Part shown: one piece after another, positions 17,287 to 25,810 of the stretch
How the letters are laid out: every line of letters starts with the position of its first letter
How positions within the stretch are numbered: position 1 is the first letter of the stretch
From: Acidimicrobiaceae bacterium
GTDB taxonomy: Bacteria; Actinomycetota; Acidimicrobiia; Acidimicrobiales; RAAP-2
Assembly: GCA_003133545.1 (NCBI GenBank)
Contig: PKYA01000101.1
Location: 1-32,525 of the forward strand
Length of the DNA: 32,525 nt
Reading direction: 5' to 3'
Position numbers and translations under genes: made by a program
Notes under the pieces: model-generated
The model's database searches: none
What the model was told of the DNA's origin: nothing
Seen by the model: the letters and a program-made list of their open reading frames with translations, nothing else

Positions 17287-20200
17287 GTGACCGCGACTGT
17301 TCCGACGCTGGCCGAGACGTTTCACCCCGCCGTGGCCGGCTGGTTCGCCCGCCGCTTCCCCGACGGCCCGACGGCGCCGCAGGAGGCGGCCTGGCCGCAC
17401 ATCGCCGAGGGGAGGGATGTCCTGGTGGCGTCGCCGACCGGGACCGGCAAGACGCTGACCGGATTCCTGGTGGCCATCGACGCCGCCTACCGGGCCGCCG
17501 ACGCCGGGTCGCCCCGAGCCGGGCTGCCCGGTGTCCTCTACGTGTCGCCCTTGCGCGCGCTCGCGGTCGACGTGCACGAGAACCTCCATATGCCGCTGTC
17601 CGAAATCCGCGACGAGGCGGCGCGGCTGGGCTATGCCGATCCCGGCCTGCGCGTCGCCGTGCGGACCGGCGACACGCCGCCGGCCGAGCGGGCGGCCATG
17701 CGCAAGAACGCACCCGACCTGTTGGTCACCACGCCCGAGTCGCTGTACCTGCTGCTCACCGCGCCCTCTTCGCGCGCCATGCTGCGCGGCGTGCACACCG
17801 TCATCGTCGACGAGGTGCACACCTTGGCCCGCGACAAGCGGGGCAGCCACCTGGCCTTGAGCCTGGAGCGCCTGGACGGCCTGGTCACCGCGAACGGGGG
17901 CCATTTGCAACGCATCGGTCTCTCTGCCACGCAGCGGCCGCTCGACGTCGTGGCCCGCCTGCTCTCGGGCGTGCACGACGACCGGCCCCCGACGGTGATC
18001 GTCGACTGCGGCCATGCCCGCGATCTCAACGTGGCGATCGAGCTTCCCGACAGCGAGTTGGAGGCGGTGGCCAGTGGCGCGCAGTTCTCCGACATCCTCG
18101 ACCGCATCGCCGCCCACACGCGCGAGCACCGCACGACGTTGATCTTCGTCAACACCCGAAAGATGGCCGAGCGGGTGGCGCATCAACTGGCCGAGCGGCT
18201 GGGACGAGCCGAAGAGAGCGAGCCCGGGAACACTGACGTACTCGGAAACACCGACGCACCCGGAGGCACCGACGTAAGGGCGGACGTGGACGCGTCACTT
18301 CTCGTGGCGGCCCATCACGGCAGCCTCTCTGCCGCCCGACGCCGCATCGTCGAGACGCGCCTGCGTGCCGGCGACCTGCGCGCGCTGGTGGCCACGGCCT
18401 CCCTCGAACTGGGCATCGACGTCGGTCCGGTGGAGCTTGTTTGCCAAATCGGCTCGCCCCGCGCCATCGGCACCTTCCTCCAGCGGGTGGGGCGGGCCAA
18501 CCACCAGCGCGACGGCGTGCCGGCGGGCCGGCTCTTCCCGATGACCCGTGACGAGCTGGTCGAGTGCACCGCGCTCCTGGCCGCCGTCCGGGCCGGCCTG
18601 CTCGATGTGCTCGAACCGCCGGTGGCCCCTCTCGATGTCCTGACCCAGCAGCTCGTGGCCGAGGTGGCCGCGGTCGAGGAGTCCAGCGTGGAGGCTCTGT
18701 GGCAGATGTGCACGAGCGCTGCGCCCTACAGCGCGCTGACCCGCCAGGCCTTCGACGAAGTCGTGGCGCTGGCCAGCTGGGGGATCGAGACCGGCCGGGG
18801 TCGCCGTGGCGCCCATCTGCACCATGACGCCGTCAACGGGCGGCTGCGGGCCCGGCGCGGGGCAAGGCTGGCCGCGCTGACCAGCGGGGGCGCCATTCCC
18901 GAGACCGGCGACTACCGCGTCGTGCTCGATCCCGAGGGCGTCACCGTGGGATCCGTCCACGAGGACTTCGCGGTGGAGGCCACGGCCGGGGACATCTTCT
19001 TGCTCGGCACGCACTCGTGGCGGGTGGCCAAGGTGGAGGTGGGCACGGTCCGCGTCCACGACGCCGGCGACCTGCCCCCGACCATCCCGTTCTGGCTGGG
19101 CGAGGCGCCGGCCCGCACCGCCGAGCTCTCCCAGGCCGTGAGCGACCTGCGGGCCGAGCTCGAGCCGCTCCTGCACGCACGCGACGGCGAGGCGGCGCGG
19201 CAATTGGTGATGGAGAGGGCGGGGGTCTCTCCCGAGGTGGCACAGCAGGTGGCGGCCTATTGCGCCGCCGGCCTCGCCGCGCTGGGCCACCTGCCCACCC
19301 GCCAGCGCATCGTGGTGGAGCGCTGCTTCGACGACACCGAGGGGACACAACTCATCGTGCATGCGCCCTTCGGTGGTCGTGTCAACCGCGCCCTGGGGCT
19401 GGCGCTGCGCAAGCGGTTCTGCGTGTCGTTCGACTTCGAGCTGCAAGCCGCGGCCGACGACGACACCGTCGTGCTCTCGCTGGGCCCCCAGCACAGCTTC
19501 CCCCTCAGTGACGTGCGCTCCATGCTCTCTGCTGCCCACGCCGCCGAGGTGCTGACCCAGGCGGTGCTGCCCCATCCGATGCTGGCGGCCCGTTGGCGTT
19601 GGAACCTGAACCGGGCGCTGGTGCTGCCGCGCCAGCGCGGCGGGAAGCGCCGGCCCATCCATCTCCAACGCATGGAGGCGGACGATCTCCTGGCCGCCGT
19701 GTGGCCCTCGTTGGCCGCCTGCCAGGAGAACGCCACTCCGGGCCCGGTGGAGGTGCCCGACCATGTGCTCGTGCGCCAGACCGTCGACGACTGCCTGCAT
19801 GAGGGCCTGTCGGTGGAGGGCCTGGTCGAGCTGTGGTCACAGGTGGAGTCGGGCGCGATCGCCGTGCACACCGTCGAATCGTCCGAGCCGTCGCCGCTGT
19901 CCCATGCCATCTTGAGTGGCCGCCCGTTCACGTTCCTCGACGGGGCCCCTTTGGAGGAACGGCGTACCCGCGCCCTCTCCCTGCGCCGGGGCCTGGGAGC
20001 GCTCGGACCCGACGGGCTCCCGGTGCCGGCTGCCGAGCTCGGCGCCCTTGATACGGACGCGGTGGCGCTGGTGCTCGGACAGGTGCGGCCAGAGCCGCGG
20101 GATCCCGATGAGCTGCACGACCTGCTGCTCTCCTTGGTGGCCAGCCGACCGGTGCCCCCATGGGCCAAATGGTTCGACGCCCTGGTTGCCGACGGGCGCG

Positions 20201-21654
20201 CCGTGGTCGTCGGTGGGTGCTGGGTGGCCATGGAGCAGAAGGACGCCGCGGCGACCCTGCACGAGGACGACGAAGCGGCCAGTGCCTGCGTGGGTGGGCA
20301 TCTCGAACTGGCCGGCCCGGTCTCGGTCGAGGATCTGATCTCGGAGCGGCCCTTGCCGGCGGGCGCGCCGATGGGGGCGCCGGTGTCGGCGGCCCGGGCG
20401 CGCACGGCCCTGGCCCGGTTGGAGGCACGCGGCGCGGCCATCGCGCTCCCCGATGGGCGCTGGTGCGCCCGCCACCTCCTGGTGCGCCTGCACGGCGCCA
20501 GCCGCCAGCGCCGCCGCGGCCTGGTGGACCCGGTCCCCATCTCCGATTTCGTGCGCTTCCTCATCGGCTGGCAGCACGCCACGCCGGCCACCCGCGCCGA
20601 GGGCCGCGCCGGGCTGCTCAGCGTGCTCGAGCAGCTCCAGGGGATCGAGGCCCCGGCCGCGGAGTGGGAGGCCCACATCCTGCCGGCCCGGGTCGAGGGC
20701 TACGACGCCCGCTGGCTCGACGAGCTCTGCCTCTCCGGTGAGGTCGTCTGGGGTCGCCTCACCCCGCGGCCTGAGCGGTCCGGCCGGGCCGGAACGCCGT
20801 CCCCGGCCACCCCGCTGGCCTTCGTCGTGCGCGAGGACCTCCCGTGGATGTTGCGCGCCGTGCGGGCCGGTGCCGTGGCCCCACCCCCCGAGGTCGGCCC
20901 GGGAGCCGATGTCCTGGCCGTGCTGCAACAGCGCGGGGCCTGCTTCCGGCCCGAGCTGGCCCCTCTGGCCGGCCGCCTGCCCGCCGAGGTGGACGAGGGG
21001 CTATGGGACCTGGTGGCCCGGGGCATCGTGACCGCCGACGCCTTTTCCGCCGTGCGCTCCCTGCTCTCGGCGCGCGATCGCTGGCGGACACGCACCTACC
21101 GCCGCCCCACGGGCCGTTCCGCCGTGGCGCGGGCCGCCGCCGGCCGGCCCGGCCTGGGCCGACGCCGGGCCCCGGTGGGCACGGGCATCGGGGAGGGGCG
21201 TTGGTCGCTCCTGCCCGTCGACGAGGTAACTCCGGAAGAAGGTGTGGTTGCCGACCAGACGGTGCCCGCCAACGAGGAGCTGGCCGAGGCGGTGGCGTGG
21301 CAGCTCCTCGCCCGTTGGGGCGTGGTGGCCTGGGAGGTGTGGAGCCGTGAGTCGTTCCACGTCCCGTGGCGCGAGGTGGTGTGGGCCTTGCGCCGGCTCG
21401 AGGCGCGCGGGCTGGTCCTCGGTGGTCGCTTCGTGGTCGGGCTCTCGGGCGAGCAGTATGCCTTGCCCGAGGCGGCCGAGGCGCTGCTCACGGTGCATCG
21501 CCGTGCCCCCGACGGGGCGCAGGTGGTGGTGGCCGGGGCCGACCCGCTCAACGTGACCGGTTCGATCATGGGCGGGACACGGGTTCCGACGCGGCGGAAT
21601 CAAAGGGTGGTCCTCCGCGACGGCATCGTGGTGGACGACCTCCGTGCCGGGTGA
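17287..21654 (+). CDS. lhr: Lhr-type superfamily 2 ATP-dependent helicase, long form (1455 aa)
   Basis: 'VLVASPTGTGKTLTGFLVAID', 'VIVDEVHTLARDKRGSHLALSLERL' (DEVH), 'LSATQRP', 'LVATASLELGIDVGPVELVCQIGSPRAIGTFLQRVGRANH', long Lhr C-terminal region. Confidence 0.96.
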   Translation: MTATVPTLAETFHPAVAGWFARRFPDGPTAPQEAAWPHIAEGRDVLVASPTGTGKTLTGFLVAIDAAYRAADAGSPRAGLPGVLYVSPLRALAVDVHENLHMPLSEIRDEAARLGYADPGLRVAVRTGDTPPAERAAMRKNAPDLLVTTPESLYLLLTAPSSRAMLRGVHTVIVDEVHTLARDKRGSHLALSLERLDGLVTANGGHLQRIGLSATQRPLDVVARLLSGVHDDRPPTVIVDCGHARDLNVAIELPDSELEAVASGAQFSDILDRIAAHTREHRTTLIFVNTRKMAERVAHQLAERLGRAEESEPGNTDVLGNTDAPGGTDVRADVDASLLVAAHHGSLSAARRRIVETRLRAGDLRALVATASLELGIDVGPVELVCQIGSPRAIGTFLQRVGRANHQRDGVPAGRLFPMTRDELVECTALLAAVRAGLLDVLEPPVAPLDVLTQQLVAEVAAVEESSVEALWQMCTSAAPYSALTRQAFDEVVALASWGIETGRGRRGAHLHHDAVNGRLRARRGARLAALTSGGAIPETGDYRVVLDPEGVTVGSVHEDFAVEATAGDIFLLGTHSWRVAKVEVGTVRVHDAGDLPPTIPFWLGEAPARTAELSQAVSDLRAELEPLLHARDGEAARQLVMERAGVSPEVAQQVAAYCAAGLAALGHLPTRQRIVVERCFDDTEGTQLIVHAPFGGRVNRALGLALRKRFCVSFDFELQAAADDDTVVLSLGPQHSFPLSDVRSMLSAAHAAEVLTQAVLPHPMLAARWRWNLNRALVLPRQRGGKRRPIHLQRMEADDLLAAVWPSLAACQENATPGPVEVPDHVLVRQTVDDCLHEGLSVEGLVELWSQVESGAIAVHTVESSEPSPLSHAILSGRPFTFLDGAPLEERRTRALSLRRGLGALGPDGLPVPAAELGALDTDAVALVLGQVRPEPRDPDELHDLLLSLVASRPVPPWAKWFDALVADGRAVVVGGCWVAMEQKDAAATLHEDDEAASACVGGHLELAGPVSVEDLISERPLPAGAPMGAPVSAARARTALARLEARGAAIALPDGRWCARHLLVRLHGASRQRRRGLVDPVPISDFVRFLIGWQHATPATRAEGRAGLLSVLEQLQGIEAPAAEWEAHILPARVEGYDARWLDELCLSGEVVWGRLTPRPERSGRAGTPSPATPLAFVVREDLPWMLRAVRAGAVAPPPEVGPGADVLAVLQQRGACFRPELAPLAGRLPAEVDEGLWDLVARGIVTADAFSAVRSLLSARDRWRTRTYRRPTGRSAVARAAAGRPGLGRRRAPVGTGIGEGRWSLLPVDEVTPEEGVVADQTVPANEELAEAVAWQLLARWGVVAWEVWSRESFHVPWREVVWALRRLEARGLVLGGRFVVGLSGEQYALPEAAEALLTVHRRAPDGAQVVVAGADPLNVTGSIMGGTRVPTRRNQRVVLRDGIVVDDLRAG
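18226..18279 (+). repeat. 3 x 18-bp imperfect tandem repeat inside lhr
   Basis: gggaacactgacgtactc / ggaaacaccgacgcaccc / ggaggcaccgacgtaagg encoding GNTDVL-GNTDAP-GGTDVR. Confidence 0.85.
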
Positions 21655-22429
21655 TCGTCCCACCATCGACCTGAACGCGGACGTCGGGGAGGCGGGTGAC
21701 GTCGCCGGCACGGCAGTCGAACGCGCCCTGCTCGCGCTCGTCACCTCCGCCCACATCGCCTGCGGGGGGCACGCGGGGAACGCGGCGACGATGCGGGCGA
21801 CCGTCCAGTCCGCTCTGGCTGCCGGCGTGCAGGTCGGGGCTCATCCCTCCTACCCTGACCGGGCCGGCTTCGGCCGCGTGGCCATGGAGCTGTCGCCGGG
21901 CGAACTGTCGGCGTCGCTCACCGCGCAGCTGGCGGCTCTTATCGAGATAGCCCACGCCCTGGGGACGACGGTGTCCTCGGTCAAGCCCCACGGCGCGCTC
22001 TACGGCGAGGTGGCACGCGGTGGGACCAGTTGCGATGTACTGCTCGGCGTGATGGGCGAGCTCTGCGATCCCGGGACCGCTCTGGTGCTCCCGTCGGGCG
22101 CGCCGGCCGGGCTGCGGGCCCAAGAGGCGTCGTGGGCCGTCCTCCAGGAAGGGTTCTGCGACCGCGCCTACACGGCCGATGGTGCGCTGGTGGCGCGCTA
22201 CGAGCCTGGGGCCGTCTACGACGACCCCGCCAGGGCGGCCGCGCAAGCACGCGGCCTGGCCGAGGACGGCACGGTGCACGCGGTCGACGGCGCGGTGCTG
22301 TCCTTGGCGGTCGACACCCTGTGCGTGCACGGGGATTCGCCCAACGCGGTGCCGATGGCCCGTGCCGTGCGCGCCGCGCTCGAGGCGGCGGGCGTGACGG
22401 TGGCCGCACCGATGACCCGCCAGCCCTGA
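21644..22429 (+). CDS. pxpA: 5-oxoprolinase subunit PxpA (LamB/YcsF family)
   Basis: 'IDLNADVGEA', 'SAHIACGGHAGNAATM', 'GAHPSYPDRAGFGR', 'SSVKPHGALYGEV'; GTG start overlaps the lhr end by 11 nt. Confidence 0.95.
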   Translation: MPGDRPTIDLNADVGEAGDVAGTAVERALLALVTSAHIACGGHAGNAATMRATVQSALAAGVQVGAHPSYPDRAGFGRVAMELSPGELSASLTAQLAALIEIAHALGTTVSSVKPHGALYGEVARGGTSCDVLLGVMGELCDPGTALVLPSGAPAGLRAQEASWAVLQEGFCDRAYTADGALVARYEPGAVYDDPARAAAQARGLAEDGTVHAVDGAVLSLAVDTLCVHGDSPNAVPMARAVRAALEAAGVTVAAPMTRQP

Positions 22430-22430
22430 G

Positions 22431-24167
22431 GTGGAGGTCCCCGAGGTCCGCGAGGTCCGCTCGGTCCCGGTCGGGGAGATCCGGCGGCTGGGAGACCATG
22501 CGCTGCTCGTCGGTGTGGAAGGTCCCGAGGAGGCACGACGGCTCGTCCGGGCCGTCCGCGCCGCGGCGGTGGGCGATCTGGCTGAGGTCGTCGGCGGGCT
22601 CGCCACGGTGATGGTGGCCTTCGAGCCCACCGCGGGCGGCATGGAGCAGCGCCGGATGATCCTGGCTCAAGTGATGGAGGAGGCGCTCGCTCAGCCGGTA
22701 GGGCGGGCGGACCACGAGGAGGAAGGCAACCTCCCGGCGGCCGAGGGACCCCTCCGCTTCATCACCTGTGCCTTCGACGGGCCGGACCTGGCCGAGGTGG
22801 CGGCGCTGGCCGGGTGCACCACCGCGAGGGTGGTCGAGCTGGTCACGGCACAGCCGCTCACCGTGGCCGTGGTCGGTTTCTCACCGGGCTTCGCTTACCT
22901 GGAGGGTCTGCCCGCAGAGCTACCCCGCATCCCGCGGCGGGCCCGTCCCCGCGCCCGCGTCGCGGCCGGATCGGTGGCCTTGGCCAACGGCTACGCGGCC
23001 GTGTACCCCACTGCTTCGCCCGGTGGGTGGCAACTGATCGGCCGCACCGGTGCGGTGCTGTTCGATCCCACCACGCCGCCCTACGCCCAGCTGGCGCCCG
23101 GGGATCGCGTGCAATTCACGGTGGCGGCACCCAACGCGGGGCTCGAGCCGGTGCCCGCGCCACCCGCGGACGCACAGCCGCCGGCGCCGGTGTCGGCGCG
23201 GGCGGTCTTCGTGGTGGATGAGCCTGGGCTGCGGTCCGTGCTGCAGGACGGGGGACGGCGGGGAGTGGCGGCTCTGGGAGTGCCCGGGGCAGGCCCGGCG
23301 GATCCCGACTCCCACCAGTTGGCCAACCAGCTGGTGGGCAACCCGCCGGACGCCGGCACGCTGGAGGTGACCGCACGGGGGCCCACCCTCCGGTGCCTCA
23401 GCGCCACGTTCGTCGCCGTGATCGGGGCAGCGCCCGAGGTCCGGCTGGACGGGCAACCGGTTGCCGGTGGACGGGTGGTCCCGGTCAGCGCCGGCCAGGA
23501 GTTGCGCGTGGGCTCGATACGAAGAGGGTTTCGCTGCTATATCGGTGTAGCCGGCGGCCTGGTGGGGCCCCAGGTCTTCGGCAGCTGCGCCAGTGATCAA
23601 CTCTGCGGCCTCGGCCCAGGGCCGCTCGCGTCCGGCGCGCGGCTCTTTGCCGGCACCATGCAGCCCCCCCTGGGTGATCACCTGGGCGAGGGGAGCAGCC
23701 CCGACGTGGCCGAAGGCGAGCCGATCGTCCTGCGTGTCGTGCCCGGTCCCCACCCTGAGCGGTTCGCCCCCGGCGTGCTGACGGCGCTCGCGTCCACGCG
23801 TTTTTCGGTGGGGGCCGAAAGCAACCGGGTGGGGCTCCGCCTCCGCTCCGCTGCGGGCGATCCCCCCTTGGGGGTGGCACCGGTTCCGGCGGCCGAGCTG
23901 GACTCCCAGGGAGTGGTCACCGGCGCGGTGCAGGTTCCGCCCGACGGTGACCCGGTCATTTTGCTGAGCGATCACGCCACGCTGGGCGGGTACCGCGTCG
24001 TCGCCGTGGTGGTGGCGGCCGACTTGGGGTTGCTCGGCCAATGCGCGCCCGGCCGCACCGTCGAGCTCGTCCCCATCGATCACGATGAAGCCGCCGAAGC
24101 CCTGCGCCGCCGGCGCCGCCAGCTGGAAACGGCAGTGGTGGGCCATTACCCGCTGGCCCTCGCCTAG
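22431..24167 (+). CDS. fused 5-oxoprolinase subunits PxpB-PxpC (KipI/KipA-like)
   Basis: PxpB part 'VVGFSPGFAYLEGLPAELPRIPRRARPRARVAAGSVALANGYAAVYPTASPGGWQLIGRT'; PxpC part 'VVDEPGLRSVLQDGGRRGVAALGVPGAGPADPDSHQLANQLVGN...GTLEVTARGPTL'. Confidence 0.94.
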   Translation: MEVPEVREVRSVPVGEIRRLGDHALLVGVEGPEEARRLVRAVRAAAVGDLAEVVGGLATVMVAFEPTAGGMEQRRMILAQVMEEALAQPVGRADHEEEGNLPAAEGPLRFITCAFDGPDLAEVAALAGCTTARVVELVTAQPLTVAVVGFSPGFAYLEGLPAELPRIPRRARPRARVAAGSVALANGYAAVYPTASPGGWQLIGRTGAVLFDPTTPPYAQLAPGDRVQFTVAAPNAGLEPVPAPPADAQPPAPVSARAVFVVDEPGLRSVLQDGGRRGVAALGVPGAGPADPDSHQLANQLVGNPPDAGTLEVTARGPTLRCLSATFVAVIGAAPEVRLDGQPVAGGRVVPVSAGQELRVGSIRRGFRCYIGVAGGLVGPQVFGSCASDQLCGLGPGPLASGARLFAGTMQPPLGDHLGEGSSPDVAEGEPIVLRVVPGPHPERFAPGVLTALASTRFSVGAESNRVGLRLRSAAGDPPLGVAPVPAAELDSQGVVTGAVQVPPDGDPVILLSDHATLGGYRVVAVVVAADLGLLGQCAPGRTVELVPIDHDEAAEALRRRRRQLETAVVGHYPLALA

Positions 24168-24184
24168 GCCGGCAGGTACACGGG

Positions 24185-24967
24185 TCAGACCAACAACTTC
24201 ACCACCGTGACCAACCCGACCAGGACCACCACTATCCGCAGTGCCGTCGCTGGGATGGCGAGGGCGACCCGGGCTCCGACCCACCCGCCGACCAGGCTCC
24301 CGGCCGCCAGCAGCCCGATGGCATCCCAGGCCAGGCCCCCGTGAATGAGGAAGACAGCGGCGGCGACCCCATTGACCAGAATCGACAACGCCATGCGGAG
24401 GCCGCTGGTGCGGGCGATCGAGTCGGGCAGCGCCAGGCCGAGGATGGCCAGCAGCATGACGCCCATTCCCGCGCCGAAGTACCCGCCGTAGACCGAGGCC
24501 AGGAAGGTTCCCCCCGCCAACAGGAGCGGCCTGGTGTCCGCTGGGGCGTGGGAGGCGCCGCCGAGGGCTCGGCGCAGCAGTGGTTGCGCAGCAAAGAGGA
24601 CGGATGCGCCGAACACGAGCCAAGGGGCCAGGGTCCGGAATGTCGAAGAAGGCGTCGTCAACAGGAGGATCGCCCCCGCCGCCCCGCCCGCGACCGCCAC
24701 GGGGCTCAGGGCGAACAACCGCTCCTTTTGGTCTGCGATCTCGCGGCGGAAGCCGGCGGCGCCACCGACGTAGCCAGGCCAAATGCCCACGGTATTGGTC
24801 ACATTGGCCGTCAGCGCCGGGTACCCCAGGGCGAGCAGGATCGGGAACGAAATCAAGCTTCCCCCGCCCGCCACGCCGTTGAACACGCCCGCCCCGAACC
24901 CCCCCAGCACGAGCAAGACGATGTGGGAGGTGCTCAACGATGTCGTCGCCAACACCGCGGTTGCCAT
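24185..24967 (-). CDS. TauE/SafE family membrane permease
   Basis: multi-pass hydrophobic protein with 'GAGVFNGVAGGGSLISFPILLALG' and 'GGYFGAGMGVMLLAILGL' repeats; ATG at 24967. Confidence 0.93.
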   Translation of the reverse strand: MATAVLATTSLSTSHIVLLVLGGFGAGVFNGVAGGGSLISFPILLALGYPALTANVTNTVGIWPGYVGGAAGFRREIADQKERLFALSPVAVAGGAAGAILLLTTPSSTFRTLAPWLVFGASVLFAAQPLLRRALGGASHAPADTRPLLLAGGTFLASVYGGYFGAGMGVMLLAILGLALPDSIARTSGLRMALSILVNGVAAAVFLIHGGLAWDAIGLLAAGSLVGGWVGARVALAIPATALRIVVVLVGLVTVVKLLV

Positions 24968-24973
24968 GGGGGC

Positions 24974-24979
24974 AGCGTA
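24974..24979 (-). promoter_or_regulatory. -10-like TACGCT, 6 nt before the permease ATG (putative leaderless promoter)
   Basis: minus strand TACGCT-gccccc-ATG. Confidence 0.5.
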
Positions 24980-25304
24980 CGGGACGTTGCGGGCGCGCCT
25001 TGGTGCGCGTGCGCCCACGAAGACAGTGAAGACAACGGGGCAACGCAGACGACAAGGAACGAGAACTCGAGAACTTCAGTCGGCTGCGCAAGATTCCCCC
25101 GGCTTCGCCGTTTCTCTTCCAACGGACGGAGTGGGAAGGGGAAGGGGAATAAACGATGCGATGTGTTTTGACTATGTCGTCGTGGCGGCAGCGTCGCTGA
25201 CCGGACAGCTCGCCGGGCTCCAGCGGCGGGTGACTCGTCGCCCCGAGTGAACCCGCACGCACCATTGCGTCGCCAGCACCTACGTCGCCGGCAGTCGGCA
25301 GGAG

Positions 25305-25372
25305 TGCCACCGGGCTCGGCTCTCGTGACCCCCTCCGATTCCCCTCTGGTTTCGGGGGCCAGCCCGGTGGCA
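25305..25372. repeat. 12-bp perfect inverted repeat with 44-nt structured loop
   Basis: tgccaccgggct (25305-25316) / agcccggtggca (25361-25372); inner ggc:gcc and cccc:gggg pairing also possible. Confidence 0.85.
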
Positions 25373-25444
25373 GTTCAGCCGGCGCGCGGCTTCGCCTACT
25401 GTTCTGGGGGCAGGGGCCCCACTGGAGCGTGCTGAGGAGTTGCC

Positions 25445-25810
25445 GTGGTCAGATTGACGTGTCTCCTCCGGCGTAAGGAGGGCCTTTCACCGATCGAGTT
25501 CCACGAGCACTGGCGGGCGGTGCACGGTCCGCTCATTGCGGCGAGCCAGTGCGGGCAACACGTGGTGCGCTATGAGCAGCACCCGCGTCCCTTATCGGAC
25601 TACAGCGGCGACGATGATCCGGGATACGACGGAGTCACCGTGCAGTGGTTCGACAGCATGGACGGTTATCGGGCCCACATGTCCGAACCCGACTTCGGGG
25701 TCATGTGGAAGGACATCGAGTCCTTCCTCGACACGGATCGCTTGCACTTCGTGGTCACCGAACACCCGCACCTCGTTATGGGTGACCCGGATCCATTTCC
25801 CATGGCCTGA
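25445..25810 (+). CDS. EthD domain-containing protein
   Basis: 'LTCLLRRKEGLSPIEFHEHWRAVHGPLI...VVRYEQHPR...YDGVTVQWFDSMDGYRAHMSEPDF'. Confidence 0.88.
   Translation: MVRLTCLLRRKEGLSPIEFHEHWRAVHGPLIAASQCGQHVVRYEQHPRPLSDYSGDDDPGYDGVTVQWFDSMDGYRAHMSEPDFGVMWKDIESFLDTDRLHFVVTEHPHLVMGDPDPFPMA

Noticed and set aside
18295-19800. 501-aa minus-strand ORF (and 19257..20678, 19837..20928) antisense to lhr
   Set aside because: Low-complexity His/Gly/Arg-rich shadow translations of lhr with no domain signature
22920-25310. 796-aa minus-strand ORF spanning pxpBC and the permease
   Set aside because: Runs antisense to pxpC and out of frame through the permease; composition typical of spurious high-GC ORFs
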